Notes: generated by a model not told the origin, from the sequence alone. Positions 35,238-44,107 are shown, counted from the first letter of the stretch. The stretch is 64,000 nucleotides of DNA from Carideicomes alvinocaridis (GCA_005473895.2 SRJI02000013.1:1-64000), one strand, 5' to 3'. Numbers and translations are program-made.

Positions 35238-36025
35238 CCGAGAGCCTGATCCATCCGAGCGCCATCGTCGAAGAGGGCGCACGCCTGGGCGAGGGCGTGC
35301 GGATCGGGCCCTTCTGCCATGTCGGCCCCGACGTCGTGCTGGGCGACCGGGTGGAGCTCAAGTCCCACGTGGTCGTTACCGGCCGCACCGAGGTGGGCGA
35401 GGACACGGTGATCTTTTCCTTCGCGGTGATCGGAGAAATCCCGCAGGACCTGAAATTCCGCGGGGAGAAGACCCGCCTGGTCATCGGCAAGCGCAACCGC
35501 ATCCGCGAGCACGTGACGATGAATTGCGGCACCGAGGGCGGCGGCGGCGAGACGCGCGTGGGCGATGACGGGCTGTTCATGGCGGGCTGCCACGTGGCCC
35601 ATGACGCCCGCGTGGGCGACCGGGTGATCATCGTCAACCAGTCGGCGCTGGCGGGTCACGTGGTGGTCGAGGACGACGTGATCATCGGCGGGCTCTGCGG
35701 CGTGCATCAATGGGTGCGGATCGGCCGCGGCGCCATCATCGGCGCGGTCACCATGGTCACCAACGACGTGATCCCCCATGGCCTCGTCCAGGGGCCGCGC
35801 GGCGTGCTCGACGGGCTGAACCTGGTGGGGCTCAAGCGCAAGGGCGTGGCGCGCTCCGACATCACCGCGCTGCGCGCCGCCTTCCAGATGCTGGCGCAGG
35901 GCGAGGGGGCCTTTTCCGAGCGGGCGCAGCGGCTTGCTGACGAGACCTCCTCCGACTACGTGCGCCAGATCACCGATTTCATCCTCGGCGACAGCGACCG
36001 CCATTTCCTGACCCCCGGCGGCTGA
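35234..36025 (+). CDS. lpxA: UDP-N-acetylglucosamine acyltransferase LpxA
   Basis: A 263-residue left-handed beta-helix acyltransferase starting lipid A synthesis by adding a 3-hydroxyacyl chain to UDP-GlcNAc. Hexapeptide repeats run from [17 protein letters not shown] through [16 protein letters not shown]; the catalytic His is in [12 protein letters not shown]; the C-terminal helical part (about 190-263) has [15 protein letters not shown]. Start overlaps fabZ (ATGA); ends 3 bases before lpxI. The presence of lpxA-lpxI-lpxB shows the organism makes lipid A. Confidence 0.95.
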   Translation: MTESLIHPSAIVEEGARLGEGVRIGPFCHVGPDVVLGDRVELKSHVVVTGRTEVGEDTVIFSFAVIGEIPQDLKFRGEKTRLVIGKRNRIREHVTMNCGTEGGGGETRVGDDGLFMAGCHVAHDARVGDRVIIVNQSALAGHVVVEDDVIIGGLCGVHQWVRIGRGAIIGAVTMVTNDVIPHGLVQGPRGVLDGLNLVGLKRKGVARSDITALRAAFQMLAQGEGAFSERAQRLADETSSDYVRQITDFILGDSDRHFLTPGG

Positions 36026-36028
36026 CCC

Positions 36029-36835
36029 GTGGCGCGCCTCGCGATCCTGGCCGGGACCGGCCGCCTGCCGGTGGAACTTGCCCTCGAATGCCCGGAGGCG
36101 CTGCGCGTGGGCTTCGAGGGGGTCGAGACCGCGCTGGACGGCCCGGTGGAGCGGCACCGTTTCGAGGAGCTGGGCGCGCTGTTCGACACCCTGAAGGCGC
36201 AGGGCGTGACCGAGGTGGTGCTGGCGGGTGCCATGAGCCGCCCGCCGCTCGACCCCGCGCGCTTCGACGCCTACATGCAGGCGACCGCGCCGCGGCTGAT
36301 GCAGGCCATGCAGGCGGGCGACGACGGCTTGCTGCGCTTCGTCATCTCGCTGTTCGAGGAACAGGGCCTTGCCGTGCGCGGCGCACACGAGGTGGCCCCC
36401 GCGCTCGCCGCGGGCGAGGGGCTGCTGACCGGGCCGCAACCGGAAGAGCGGGCGCTGGCCGATGCCGACCGCGCGGCAGTGATCCTGTCGGCGCTGGCGC
36501 CGCATGACGTCGGCCAGGGCGCCGTGGTGGCGGGGGGGCTCTGCCTCGGGATCGAGACCTTGCAGGGCACCGACGCCATGCTGCGCTTTGTCGCCGAGAC
36601 GCCGCAGGCGCTGCGCCGGGGCGGGGGCGGCGTGCTGGTGAAACGGCCGAAGCCGGGCCAGGACCTGCGCGCCGACATGCCCGCCATCGGCCCCGACACG
36701 ATCGCCCGCGCGACCGAGGCCGGCCTGTCCGGCGTGGTGCTGGAGGCGGGGCGCGTGCTGATCCTCGACCGCGAGGCCACGCTGAAGGCGGCGGAGGGCG
36801 CCGGCCTCTTCCTGCTCGGGCGGAGCTTCGGATGA
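36029..36835 (+). CDS. lpxI: UDP-2,3-diacylglucosamine diphosphatase LpxI (DUF1009)
   Basis: A 268-residue protein of the LpxI family, which splits UDP-2,3-diacyl-GlcN to lipid X and UMP in alphaproteobacteria in place of LpxH. A GTG start follows the lpxA stop by 3 bases (LAILAGTGRLPVELA at the N-terminus); the C-terminal catalytic half has GGGGVLVKRPKPGQDLRADMPAIG, the family hallmark around the Asp metal ligand, and EAGRVLILDREATLKAAEGAGL. ATGA overlap with lpxB at its end. Family and context agree strongly. Confidence 0.93.
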   Translation: MARLAILAGTGRLPVELALECPEALRVGFEGVETALDGPVERHRFEELGALFDTLKAQGVTEVVLAGAMSRPPLDPARFDAYMQATAPRLMQAMQAGDDGLLRFVISLFEEQGLAVRGAHEVAPALAAGEGLLTGPQPEERALADADRAAVILSALAPHDVGQGAVVAGGLCLGIETLQGTDAMLRFVAETPQALRRGGGGVLVKRPKPGQDLRADMPAIGPDTIARATEAGLSGVVLEAGRVLILDREATLKAAEGAGLFLLGRSFG

Positions 36836-38010
36836 TCCGCGTCTTCGTCATCGCCGGCGAGCTGTCGGGCGACCGGCTGGGCGCGAACTTCATGGAAGGG
36901 ATGCACACGCTCACCGGCGGCGACGTGGCCTTCGACGGGATCGGCGGGCCGCGGATGGAGGCGCAGGGCCTGCGCAGCCTGTTCCCCATGTCCGAGATCA
37001 ACGTGATGGGCGTGGCCGAGATCCTGTCGCAATACCGCGCGCTCAAGCGGCGCATCCACGAGACGGCGCAGGCGGTGATCGACGCGCAGCCCGACGTGCT
37101 GGTCACCGTGGACCTGCCGGAATTCTCGCTGCGGGTGGCGCAACTGGTCAAGGCGCGCTCGAACATCCGCTGCGTGCATTACGTGGCGCCCACGGTCTGG
37201 GCCTGGCGGCCGGGCCGGGCGCAGAAGATGGCGCGCCATATCGACCAGGTGCTGGCGCTGCTGCCCTTCGAGCCGCCCTACATGGAAGCCGCCGGGATGC
37301 GCTGCGATTTCGTCGGCCACCCGGTGGTGATGGACCCGCAGGCCAGCCCCGGCGAGGTGCGCGACTTCCGCGACGTGCACGGCATCGGCGAGGCGCCGGT
37401 GCTGCTGATGCTGCCGGGCTCGCGCCGGTCCGAGGTGGGCCGCCTGCTGCCCGTCTTCGCCCGGGTGGCGGAGCGGATGCAGGCGGCGCGGCCCGATCTG
37501 CGCCTCGTCGTGCCCGCCGCCGCCTCGGTCGAGGAGGAGGTGAGCCGCGCGGTCGCCGAATGGCCGGGCCGGCCGATCGTCGTGCATCCGGGCGGCAGCG
37601 AGGCGGCGGTGACGGAAAAGCGCGCGGCCTTCGGGGCGGCGGACGTGGCGCTGGCGGCCTCGGGCACGGTGTCGCTGGAGCTGGCGGCGGCGAACACGCC
37701 CATGGTGATCGCCTATGACATGAGCTGGCTGTCCCGCCAGATCATCGGGCGGATGCTGCGGACCGATACGGTTACGCTGGTCAACCTGGTCTCGGATACG
37801 CGCATCGTGCCGGAATTCATCGGCCCCGCCTGCCGGCCGGAACCCATCGCCGCGGCGTTGGACCGGCTTCTGGAGGCGCCCGAGGGCCAGCGCGATGCCA
37901 TGGCGCTGACGATGCAGCGACTCGGGCGGGGCGGCGAGGCGCCGGGCATTCGCGCCGCGCGCGCCGTGCTGGACGGGCTGCGCCAGGCCGGCCTCAAGCC
38001 GACCCCCTGA
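36832..38010 (+). CDS. lpxB: lipid-A-disaccharide synthase LpxB
   Basis: A 392-residue GT-B glycosyltransferase (GT19) joining lipid X and UDP-diacyl-GlcN to the tetra-acyl disaccharide. N-terminal VIAGELSGDRLGANFMEG, VAPTVWAWRPGRAQKMARHID, and C-terminal LMLPGSRRSEVGRLLPVF, ALAASGTVSLELAAANTPMVIAY. Its ATG overlaps the lpxI stop. Last gene of the envelope run; a terminator (38043-38072) separates it from convergent ialB. Length is standard. Confidence 0.94.
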   Translation: MIRVFVIAGELSGDRLGANFMEGMHTLTGGDVAFDGIGGPRMEAQGLRSLFPMSEINVMGVAEILSQYRALKRRIHETAQAVIDAQPDVLVTVDLPEFSLRVAQLVKARSNIRCVHYVAPTVWAWRPGRAQKMARHIDQVLALLPFEPPYMEAAGMRCDFVGHPVVMDPQASPGEVRDFRDVHGIGEAPVLLMLPGSRRSEVGRLLPVFARVAERMQAARPDLRLVVPAAASVEEEVSRAVAEWPGRPIVVHPGGSEAAVTEKRAAFGAADVALAASGTVSLELAAANTPMVIAYDMSWLSRQIIGRMLRTDTVTLVNLVSDTRIVPEFIGPACRPEPIAAALDRLLEAPEGQRDAMALTMQRLGRGGEAPGIRAARAVLDGLRQAGLKPTP

Positions 38011-38042
38011 ACATCGCCCCCCAAGCAGATCCCTGAATCGAA

Positions 38043-38072
38043 AGGCGCCGCCCCCGGCGAGGGACGGCGCCT
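38043..38072 (-). terminator. terminator between lpxB and the ialB gene
   Basis: Perfect 8-bp inverted repeat AGGCGCCG (38043-38050) and CGGCGCCT (38065-38072) with a 14-base loop. On the minus strand the stem is followed by TTT, suiting the ialB gene whose stop is 27 bases before it; it may also stop lpxB transcription. Confidence 0.55.
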
Positions 38073-38098
38073 GAATTCTGTCGGCCCGGGGGCCGCGA

Positions 38099-38746
38099 TC
38101 AGTTCTCGATGACCGAGGCCTTCTCGAACCCGTCGGTGAAGCCCGACAGCGACATGGCCAGCTCGACCTTCTGGTCGGGGGCGGCGAAGGGCACCACGGT
38201 GATGGTCGCCTTGGCGCCGCGCTTGAAGCTGGTGACGTCCTGCGCGGTCAGGCCGATGCGGGCGTAGCAGCCCACCCGGTTGCAGAAGGAATAGGGATAG
38301 CGTTTGCCCTGCGAGCCGTCGACGGCGATGGTCAGCTGCGCCGGAAGCAGCGTCTCCAGCGGCACGATGACGGTGGCGCCGGCCACGGCCTGGCCACCCT
38401 CGGGCAGGCGGAACATCGACACTTCGGCCACGGCGTTGCCGTCCTCGTCGCTCAGCAGCTGGTAGAGGTGGCAGGGCTCTTCGCCTTCCTGCACGCGGAT
38501 GCACTGAAGCTGCCAGTCGCCGACCTCTTCCTTGACATAGGTGCTGCCGGGCTCGTCGCCGACTTCGCTGCCGAGCGAAAGCTGGCCGTCATCCTGGGCC
38601 TCGGGCTGGGCTTCGGAGCCTTGCTCCGCCTGGGCGCCTTGCTCTTCGCTGGTGGTGGTTTCGTCCGTCGTCGCATCCTGGGCCACCACCGGCGAAGCCA
38701 GCGCGAGAAGCGCGATAAGCGGCAGCGTGGAGAATGTTCTGGTCAT
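38099..38746 (-). CDS. invasion-associated locus B (IalB) family protein
   Basis: A 215-residue periplasmic protein. Signal peptide MTRTFSTLPLIALLALASPV ending VAQ (residue 23), then an acidic Glu/Gln/Thr-rich low-complexity linker (about 24-65) and an IalB domain (about 75-215) with four cysteines likely forming two disulfides (QLQCIRV, EPCHLYQ, FCNRVGC). GGAAGGAAG lies 7 bases before ATG 38746. IalB was named in Bartonella, but non-pathogens carry it; role unknown, perhaps periplasmic stress. Its 190-base upstream region is shared with a candidate small RNA ending before it. Confidence 0.85.
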   Translation of the reverse strand: MTRTFSTLPLIALLALASPVVAQDATTDETTTSEEQGAQAEQGSEAQPEAQDDGQLSLGSEVGDEPGSTYVKEEVGDWQLQCIRVQEGEEPCHLYQLLSDEDGNAVAEVSMFRLPEGGQAVAGATVIVPLETLLPAQLTIAVDGSQGKRYPYSFCNRVGCYARIGLTAQDVTSFKRGAKATITVVPFAAPDQKVELAMSLSGFTDGFEKASVIEN

Positions 38747-38937
38747 GAAGATCTTCCTTCCGGCCATTAATCATGTGCACTTCGGCGCTTAGCACGCTGT
38801 CCGGGCAGTGTCAGTCCAAATCCACCTCGCATCCGATCACGGGCTGCGGATTTCCGCTGTGGACGGGCACGGCGGCGGGTCGGGCCGGGCGCGTCCGCCG
38901 CATGAAGAATGGGATGCAAGGGTTTGAAGAGGCCATG

Positions 38938-38963
38938 AAAAAAGGGGATCAAACGACCCCCTT
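38938..38963 (-). terminator. strong leftward intrinsic terminator
   Basis: On the minus strand AAGGGGGTC (38963-38955) pairs with GATCCCCTT (38950-38942; one G-U) around a GTTT loop, followed by T to 38938, a run of six T in all. This is a nearly ideal intrinsic terminator with no annotated gene ending before it. Confidence 0.7.
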
Positions 38964-39006
38964 CCTTCGATTTCTCTCCCCGTCGGACTGGCCGACTTAG
39001 TCATTG
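38938..39006 (-). ncRNA. candidate small RNA (about 70 nt) or leader ending upstream of ialB
   Basis: On the minus strand TTGACG (39041-39036), a 17-base spacer and TAGCGT (39018-39013) resemble a sigma-70 promoter, giving a start near 39006. The transcript would contain a GTCGG/CCGAC hairpin (38995-38981), a purine-rich GGGGAGAGAAATCGAAGGAAG segment boundary, and end at a strong intrinsic terminator. No open frame longer than a few codons is within it. It could be a free regulatory RNA or an attenuated leader of ialB, which starts 190 bases further on. Confidence 0.33.
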
Positions 39007-39160
39007 ATCCGGACGCTACGAAACTAATCCCGACCCGTCAACAGGTAATCCATTAGGTTGCGTTCACTTGTGGTCAACCACCGCTCCGGCGGATTGGCGG
39101 GATCGGGCCGGCCGCGGGGCGGCGGCGGATGGACAGCGATGAGAGGGACACTGGCGGATG

Positions 39161-39188
39161 AAAAAGGGCCGTGCCCGAAGGCACGGCC
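39161..39188 (-). terminator. leftward intrinsic terminator with TTCG loop
   Basis: On the minus strand GGCCGTGCC (39188-39180), a TTCG loop and GGCACGGCC (39175-39167) form a perfect 9-bp stem followed by CTTTTT. The transcript it would end is unknown; a structured region with CCCGG...CCGGG pairing (39236-39210) precedes it. Confidence 0.7.
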
Positions 39189-39389
39189 AGTCTGACAGGG
39201 AGGAAGTCAACCCGGACCCCAAGTTCGGGTGCCCGGGCAGGATCGAGCATCGCAGAGAGGTGTTAAGATCGGGTTCCCAAGGGGAAAGGTGGGCTGCCCT
39301 CCGGCGCGGCGCGGCGGTTTTCCGGCTTTTCCCGCGGGGGCGGAGGCTCTAGAAGCGCGGCCAGCCCCCGATCCGCCCAGAGGAGAGAG

Positions 39390-40133
39390 ATGCCCACCGG
39401 AACGCCCCAGCCCGCCTTCGTCCTCGTGCGCCCGCAGATGGGCGAGAATATCGGCGCGGCCTCGCGCGCCATGTGGAATTTCGGGCTGGACCGGATGCGT
39501 CTCGTGGCGCCGCGCGACGGCTGGCCGAACCCCAAGGCCAATGCCATGGCCTCGGGCGCGGGGCGGCTGCTGGACGAGGCGCAGCTGTTCGACGACCTGC
39601 CCGACGCGCTGGCCGATTGCACCTATGTCATGGCCACCACCGCCCGGCAGCGTGGCATGACCAAGCCGGTCTTCACCCCCGAGCGCGCCATGCAGGTCGC
39701 GGCCGAACGGATCGGACGCGGGGAAAAGGTGGCGGTGCTGTTCGGCCCCGAGCGGGCGGGGCTGGAGAATGACGACATCTCGCGCGCCAATGCGATCGTC
39801 TCGGTCCCGGTGAACCCGGAATTCGCCTCGCTCAACCTGGCGCAATGCGCGCTGCTCATGGCCTATGAATGGCGTCGCACCCATGAGGCGACGCCCCCCG
39901 AGACCACCGAGATGGCCGGCGCGGACTGGGCCCCGGTCCAGGAGGTGGAGGCGCTGGCCCGGCATTACGAGGAGCGGATGGAGGATGCGGGCTTCTTCTT
40001 CCCCGAGCACAAGGCCGAGGGCATGAAGTTGAACCTGCGCAACCTCTGGTCCCGGATGCCGCTGACGCGCTCGGACGTGCGGATGCTGCATGGCGTGATG
40101 CGTCAGATGGTCCGCTGGAAGGAGCGCGGCTGA
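39390..40133 (+). CDS. trmJ: tRNA (cytidine/uridine-2'-O-)-methyltransferase TrmJ (SPOUT family)
   Basis: A 247-residue SpoU-class RNA methyltransferase. Class motifs: FVLVRPQMGENIGAASRAMW (motif 1 with the key Asn/Arg), VAVLFGPERAGLENDDISRA (motif 2) and PVNPEFASLNLAQCALLMAYEW (motif 3, trefoil knot), plus a C-terminal helical extension (about 165-247) typical of TrmJ. It methylates the ribose at position 32 of tRNA. AGAGGAGAGAG immediately precedes the ATG region. Standalone between the gene-free stretch and ctaA. Confidence 0.88.
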   Translation: MPTGTPQPAFVLVRPQMGENIGAASRAMWNFGLDRMRLVAPRDGWPNPKANAMASGAGRLLDEAQLFDDLPDALADCTYVMATTARQRGMTKPVFTPERAMQVAAERIGRGEKVAVLFGPERAGLENDDISRANAIVSVPVNPEFASLNLAQCALLMAYEWRRTHEATPPETTEMAGADWAPVQEVEALARHYEERMEDAGFFFPEHKAEGMKLNLRNLWSRMPLTRSDVRMLHGVMRQMVRWKERG

Positions 40134-40235
40134 GGCCCCCGGCGGCTTGAAGCGCCCCATGGCCCGGCATAAGGTCGCCCGCGCCGAAGACCCGCGCGGG
40201 GGAACCGCCCCGCGTGCCAGACGAGGAGCCAGCCG

Positions 40236-41375
40236 ATGAGCGCCAAGCGAAGCATCTTCGAGGAGGTGGGCGAGGACAAGACCGCCCGCGCCGCGCCGCA
40301 GGGCGGCATGATCGACCGCGGCCGCCGGGGCTCGCGCGGGGCCGTGCGCGTCTGGCTGGCGGTGCTGTTCCTCATGGTGGCGGTGATGATCCTCGTGGGC
40401 GGGCTGACCCGGCTGACCGACAGCGGGTTGTCGATCACCGAGTGGAAGCCGGTCTCCGGCGCGCTTCCCCCGATGAACGACGCGGATTGGGAGGCGGAAT
40501 TCGCGCTCTACCAGCAGATCCCCGAATTCCAGTTGCAGAACAGCGGCATGGACCTTGCCGAGTTCAAGTCGATCTACTGGTGGGAATGGTCGCACCGGCA
40601 GCTTGGTCGCGCCATCGGGCTGGTTTGGGCGATCGGTTTCCTCGGCTTCCTTCTGACCCGCAAGATCCCCCCCGGCTGGACCGGGCGGCTGATCATCCCC
40701 GGCGCGCTTGGCGGGGTGCAGGGGGCCGTGGGCTGGTGGATGGTGTCCTCCGGCCTCTCGGGCGAGATGCTGGACGTGGCGAGCTACCGGCTGGCCATCC
40801 ACCTTGGCCTCGCCTTCGTGATCTTCGGCTTCCTAGCCTGGTACATCTTCCTGCTGGGCCGGGAAGAGCGCGAGCTGATGCAGGCCCGTCGGGGGCGCGA
40901 GCGCAAGCTCTTCGCGCTCGGCACCGGGCTGATGCATTTCGCCTTCCTGCAGATCCTGCTGGGCGCGCTGGTGGCGGGCATCGACGCGGGCCGCGGCTAT
41001 ACCGACTGGCCGCTGATGGCCGGCGGCTTCTTCCCGCCCGAGCCGTTCTGGATCGAACCGCTCTGGCGCAACTTCTTCGAAAACGACGGGCTGGTGCAGT
41101 TCATGCACCGGATCGCGGGCTACCTGCTGGTGGCCTTCGGCATCTTCGCCTGGGTGCGCTCGCGCAGCTCGGCCCATGAAAGCGTGCGCTTCGCCTTCAA
41201 CACGGTGCTGGCCATGCTCTTCATCCAGATGTGCCTGGGCATCGTGACGGTGATGTATGCCGCGCCGCTGCACCTGGCGCTCGTCCACCAGCTGGGCGCG
41301 GTGCTGACTTGGGTGCTGATCCTGCGGGCGCGCTATCTCGCCGCCTATCCCGTCTTTCAGACCATCCGGGGGTGA
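40236..41375 (+). CDS. ctaA: heme A synthase
   Basis: A 379-residue inner-membrane enzyme converting heme O to heme A for aa3-type cytochrome oxidase. About eight helices; heme-ligand histidines lie in WWEWSHRQLGRAIG, ASYRLAIHLGLAF, QFMHRIAGYLLVAF and HLALVHQLGAVLTW. GGLTRLTDSGLSITEWKPV is the family N-terminal hallmark. A hydrophilic N-terminus of about 35 residues precedes helix 1. Two bases separate its stop from the M32 peptidase gene, so they are co-transcribed. Other cox genes are not in the window. Confidence 0.94.
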   Translation: MSAKRSIFEEVGEDKTARAAPQGGMIDRGRRGSRGAVRVWLAVLFLMVAVMILVGGLTRLTDSGLSITEWKPVSGALPPMNDADWEAEFALYQQIPEFQLQNSGMDLAEFKSIYWWEWSHRQLGRAIGLVWAIGFLGFLLTRKIPPGWTGRLIIPGALGGVQGAVGWWMVSSGLSGEMLDVASYRLAIHLGLAFVIFGFLAWYIFLLGREERELMQARRGRERKLFALGTGLMHFAFLQILLGALVAGIDAGRGYTDWPLMAGGFFPPEPFWIEPLWRNFFENDGLVQFMHRIAGYLLVAFGIFAWVRSRSSAHESVRFAFNTVLAMLFIQMCLGIVTVMYAAPLHLALVHQLGAVLTWVLILRARYLAAYPVFQTIRG

Positions 41376-41376
41376 C

Positions 41377-42852
41377 ATGACCGCATTCGAAGACCTGATG
41401 CGCCACGAGCGCGAGACGCAGGCGCTGGCGCAGGTGGCCGGCCGGCTGGGCTGGGACCAGGAGACGGTGATGCCCCGCGGCGCGGCCGAGCAGCGCGGCG
41501 AGGAGATGGGCGCGATGGAAAGCGTGCTGCACGCCCGGCGCACCGATCCGCGGGTGGGCGACTGGCTGGACGCGATCGACCCGGCGACGCTGGACGCGGC
41601 CGGGCAGGCGCAGCTGCGCCACATCCGGCGCGACCACGACCGGGCGCGCAAGGTGCCCGCGCGGCTGGCGGCCGAGATCGCGCGCGTCACCTCCGTCGCC
41701 CAGGCCAAATGGGCCGAGGCCCGCGCGGCGGACGATTTCGCCGCCTTCGCCCCGGTGCTTCGGGAGGTCGTGGCGCTGAAACGCGAGGAGGGCGCGGCGC
41801 TCGCCACCGGCGGCGACGTCTACGACGCCATGCTGCAGGATTACGAGCCCGGCACGACCGCCGCGCAGATCGGCGCCATCTTCGACGCCATGCGGCCCCG
41901 GCTGGTGGCGCTGCGCGAGAAGGTGCTGGCGGCCGCGCCCGCGCCGCGGCTGGCCGGGCATTTCGACGAGACGGAGCAGATGCGCCTGACGCGCGCCATC
42001 GCCAAGCAGTTCGGCTATGACATGAGCCGCGGCCGCGTGGACAAGGCGGTGCATCCCTTCTCATCGGGCTCGGGCAATGACGTGCGCATCACCACGCGGA
42101 CCAGCCCCACGGACCCGTTCAACTGCCTCTATTCGACGATCCACGAGGTGGGCCATGCCTCCTACGAACAGGCGATCGCGCAGGATTACCTGCTGACGCC
42201 GCTGGGGCAGGGCGTGTCCATGGGCGTGCACGAAAGCCAGAGCCGCATCTACGAGAACCAGCTTGGCCGGTCGCGCGCCTTCACCAGGTGGCTGCACGGC
42301 CAGATGCTGGAAAGCTTCGGCGATTTCGGCATCCCGGAGGCGGGCGATTTCTACAAGGCGGTGAACCGGGTGGAGGACAATTACATCCGCACCGAGTCGG
42401 ACGAGGTGCAGTACAACCTGCACATCATGCTGCGCTTCGACCTTGAGCGGCAGCTGATCGCCCGCGAGATCGAGGTGGAGGACCTCGAAGAGGCCTGGAA
42501 CGCGCGGTTCCTCGCGGATTTCGGCTATGCGGTGGACCGGGCGTCGAACGGTGTGCTGCAGGACGTGCACTGGTCCGTGGGGCTGTTCGGCTACTTCCCG
42601 ACCTACGCGCTCGGCAATGTCTATGCGGGCTGCCTGCACGAGGCGCTGCGGCGGGACGTGCCGGACCTGGACGCGCAGCTCGAGCAGGGCGAGACCGGCC
42701 CGGCGACGGCCTGGCTGCGGGAGAACCTGCAACGGCACGGCGGGCTTTACGAGCCGCGCGACACGATCCGCCGCGCCGCGGGGCAGGAGCCCTCGGAAGG
42801 GCCGCTGCTGGATTACCTGGAGGCGAAGTTCGGCGCGCTCTACGAGCTGTAG
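41377..42852 (+). CDS. carboxypeptidase M32
   Basis: A 491-residue metallocarboxypeptidase of family M32 (thermostable carboxypeptidase 1). The metal site is HEVGH (His256-His260) in TIHEVGHASYE, with the third ligand Glu286 in GVHESQSRIYENQLGRS, the family signature. All-helical protein; WDQETVMPRGAAEQRGEEMG near the N-terminus and YDMSRGRVDKAVHPFSSGSG are conserved blocks. It cleaves C-terminal residues from peptides in the cytoplasm. Start overlaps nothing but lies 1 base after the ctaA stop. Convergent with a porin-like gene. Confidence 0.93.
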   Translation: MTAFEDLMRHERETQALAQVAGRLGWDQETVMPRGAAEQRGEEMGAMESVLHARRTDPRVGDWLDAIDPATLDAAGQAQLRHIRRDHDRARKVPARLAAEIARVTSVAQAKWAEARAADDFAAFAPVLREVVALKREEGAALATGGDVYDAMLQDYEPGTTAAQIGAIFDAMRPRLVALREKVLAAAPAPRLAGHFDETEQMRLTRAIAKQFGYDMSRGRVDKAVHPFSSGSGNDVRITTRTSPTDPFNCLYSTIHEVGHASYEQAIAQDYLLTPLGQGVSMGVHESQSRIYENQLGRSRAFTRWLHGQMLESFGDFGIPEAGDFYKAVNRVEDNYIRTESDEVQYNLHIMLRFDLERQLIAREIEVEDLEEAWNARFLADFGYAVDRASNGVLQDVHWSVGLFGYFPTYALGNVYAGCLHEALRRDVPDLDAQLEQGETGPATAWLRENLQRHGGLYEPRDTIRRAAGQEPSEGPLLDYLEAKFGALYEL

Positions 42853-42858
42853 CGCGCC

Positions 42859-43608
42859 TTACGGTCCCGCATTGCCCGGCAGCCCGGCATACCAGTCGCG
42901 GCGGCGGAAGGTCGGCCCGTTGCCGATGGCGAAGCTGGCGGAAAAGCCCGCGATGGTTTCGTGGTCGTCGTTCTGCCCGGCCATGGCGCTGAGCGACACG
43001 CCGCGGCCCATGTCGAAGCTCGTGCCGAGATAGGCGTAGCCGTGGCTCTGCCCGCGCAGGTCGGCGCCGTGATAGCCCGCGCGCACAGCCGAGAACCCCA
43101 TGCGCCCGGGATGGTCCAGCCCGAAATCGGCGTCCAGCCCGTAGCGCACCCCGCTGTCGCCGCTCTTGATCACGTCGATATGGGCGAGATAGCCCTCGAG
43201 GCTGACCGGCCCCGCCTGGTGCTTCGCCTCGATCCCGGCATAGAAGTAGTTGCCGGGCCGCAGGTCGTCCCCGGCGATGAAGCCGCCGACCACCGTGCCG
43301 CCGCCCAGCCGGCGATAGAGATGCGCCCCGGCGGAGGGGGCGGTGGAATAGGTCTCTTCGAACTTGGAGACGGAGATGTCCATCTGCAGCCCGGCAAAGC
43401 CCAGCCGGTCGCTGGCGAAGCTGCCCGCGATGCGCTTGAAGTTGTTCTCCATGCCGAAATTGCGGGCGAGCCTGAGCTCCAGCTCGGCCCCGTAGCCGGC
43501 ATCGGCCTCGCCGTAGCTCAACTGCTGTGCGGCGAGCGGGGCGGGGCCCGTACCGAGCCCGACGAGGGCGATGAGCGGGGCGAGGATGGGCGAGAGGGTC
43601 CTGTACAT
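42859..43608 (-). CDS. porin-like outer membrane beta-barrel protein
   Basis: A 249-residue exported protein: signal peptide ending PLAAQ (about residue 28), then alternating beta-strand segments rich in Gly/Tyr/Phe (YGEADAGYGAELELRLARNF, GNYFYAGIEAKHQAGPVS, HGYAYLGTSFDMG) and a C-terminal Arg/Trp-containing strand ending GNAGP rather than Phe. Such size and periodicity suggest a small outer-membrane barrel. I do not recognise a named family. It is convergent with the M32 peptidase (6 bases between ends). Role unknown; perhaps substrate uptake or surface structure. Confidence 0.75.
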   Translation of the reverse strand: MYRTLSPILAPLIALVGLGTGPAPLAAQQLSYGEADAGYGAELELRLARNFGMENNFKRIAGSFASDRLGFAGLQMDISVSKFEETYSTAPSAGAHLYRRLGGGTVVGGFIAGDDLRPGNYFYAGIEAKHQAGPVSLEGYLAHIDVIKSGDSGVRYGLDADFGLDHPGRMGFSAVRAGYHGADLRGQSHGYAYLGTSFDMGRGVSLSAMAGQNDDHETIAGFSASFAIGNGPTFRRRDWYAGLPGNAGP

Positions 43609-43721
43609 GGCGATCCTTCCTGATCGGGGCGATCAGCGACAGGATGGCCTGGCCCCGGATTGTGCCGTCTCCGCCACCGGGCCGGCATGCGCCCGCAGGA
43701 TACGCTCTCGCGGCGCGGGCC

Positions 43722-43991
43722 TCAATGGTAGGTCAGCTCTCCGACCACGTTGCGCCATTCGCCGGGGCGGATCAGCTTGCGATGGGTGTAGACGACCGAA
43801 TGCAGGGGCCCCTCGATCTTGTCCTGCCAGAACTCGATGAAGCCGAACATCTTCGGGTAGTCCGGGGCGATGTCGTAATCCTGCCAGATATAGCTGTTCA
43901 GCACGTTCCGGTAGTCGGGCATCCGGTAGTAGAATTCCGCCGTCGTCAGCCCGTAGCCCTTCATCATCAGCTCGGTTTCCGATACGTCCAT
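43722..43991 (-). CDS. usg: Usg family protein
   Basis: An 89-residue protein matching the Usg-like family of alphaproteobacteria: MMKGYGLTTAEFYYRMPDYR, VLNSYIWQDYDIAPDYPKMF, EFWQDKIEGPLHSVVYTHRK and EWRNVVGELTYH. AAAGGA lies 6 bases before ATG 43991. Rich in aromatic residues; soluble. Function unknown (the name comes from an upstream gene of trpF in Caulobacter relatives). Divergent from gyrA across 190 bases that hold the gyrA promoter. Confidence 0.85.
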   Translation of the reverse strand: MDVSETELMMKGYGLTTAEFYYRMPDYRNVLNSYIWQDYDIAPDYPKMFGFIEFWQDKIEGPLHSVVYTHRKLIRPGEWRNVVGELTYH

Positions 43992-44107
43992 GATGGATCC
44001 TTTCTCCGCCTGATCGGAGAATGATGCCCGAAATGGAAATCTTTGCAACAAAAACAGCGTGTTGGCACTCTGTCGAGGTGGCTGCCAGCGGGGCGGGGGA
44101 TGAATGA

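Larger units (their letters stand above)
38747..39389. other. gene-free stretch with small-RNA signals
   Basis: 643 bases between ialB and trmJ with no convincing protein gene. It carries two leftward intrinsic terminators (38938-38963 and 39161-39188), a -35/-10 pair at 39013-39041, and structured sequence 39205-39240. Its base composition is lower in GC than the genes around it. Confidence 0.6.

Noticed and set aside
38773-39000. 75-codon plus-strand frame in the gap after ialB
   Set aside because: No ribosome site, unusual composition, and it overlaps the leftward terminator and promoter signals.
39161-39300. 6S, SRP or tmRNA gene in the gap before trmJ
   Set aside because: Searched by eye for the SRP tetraloop sequence, a CCA-ended acceptor and a long closing stem; none present.
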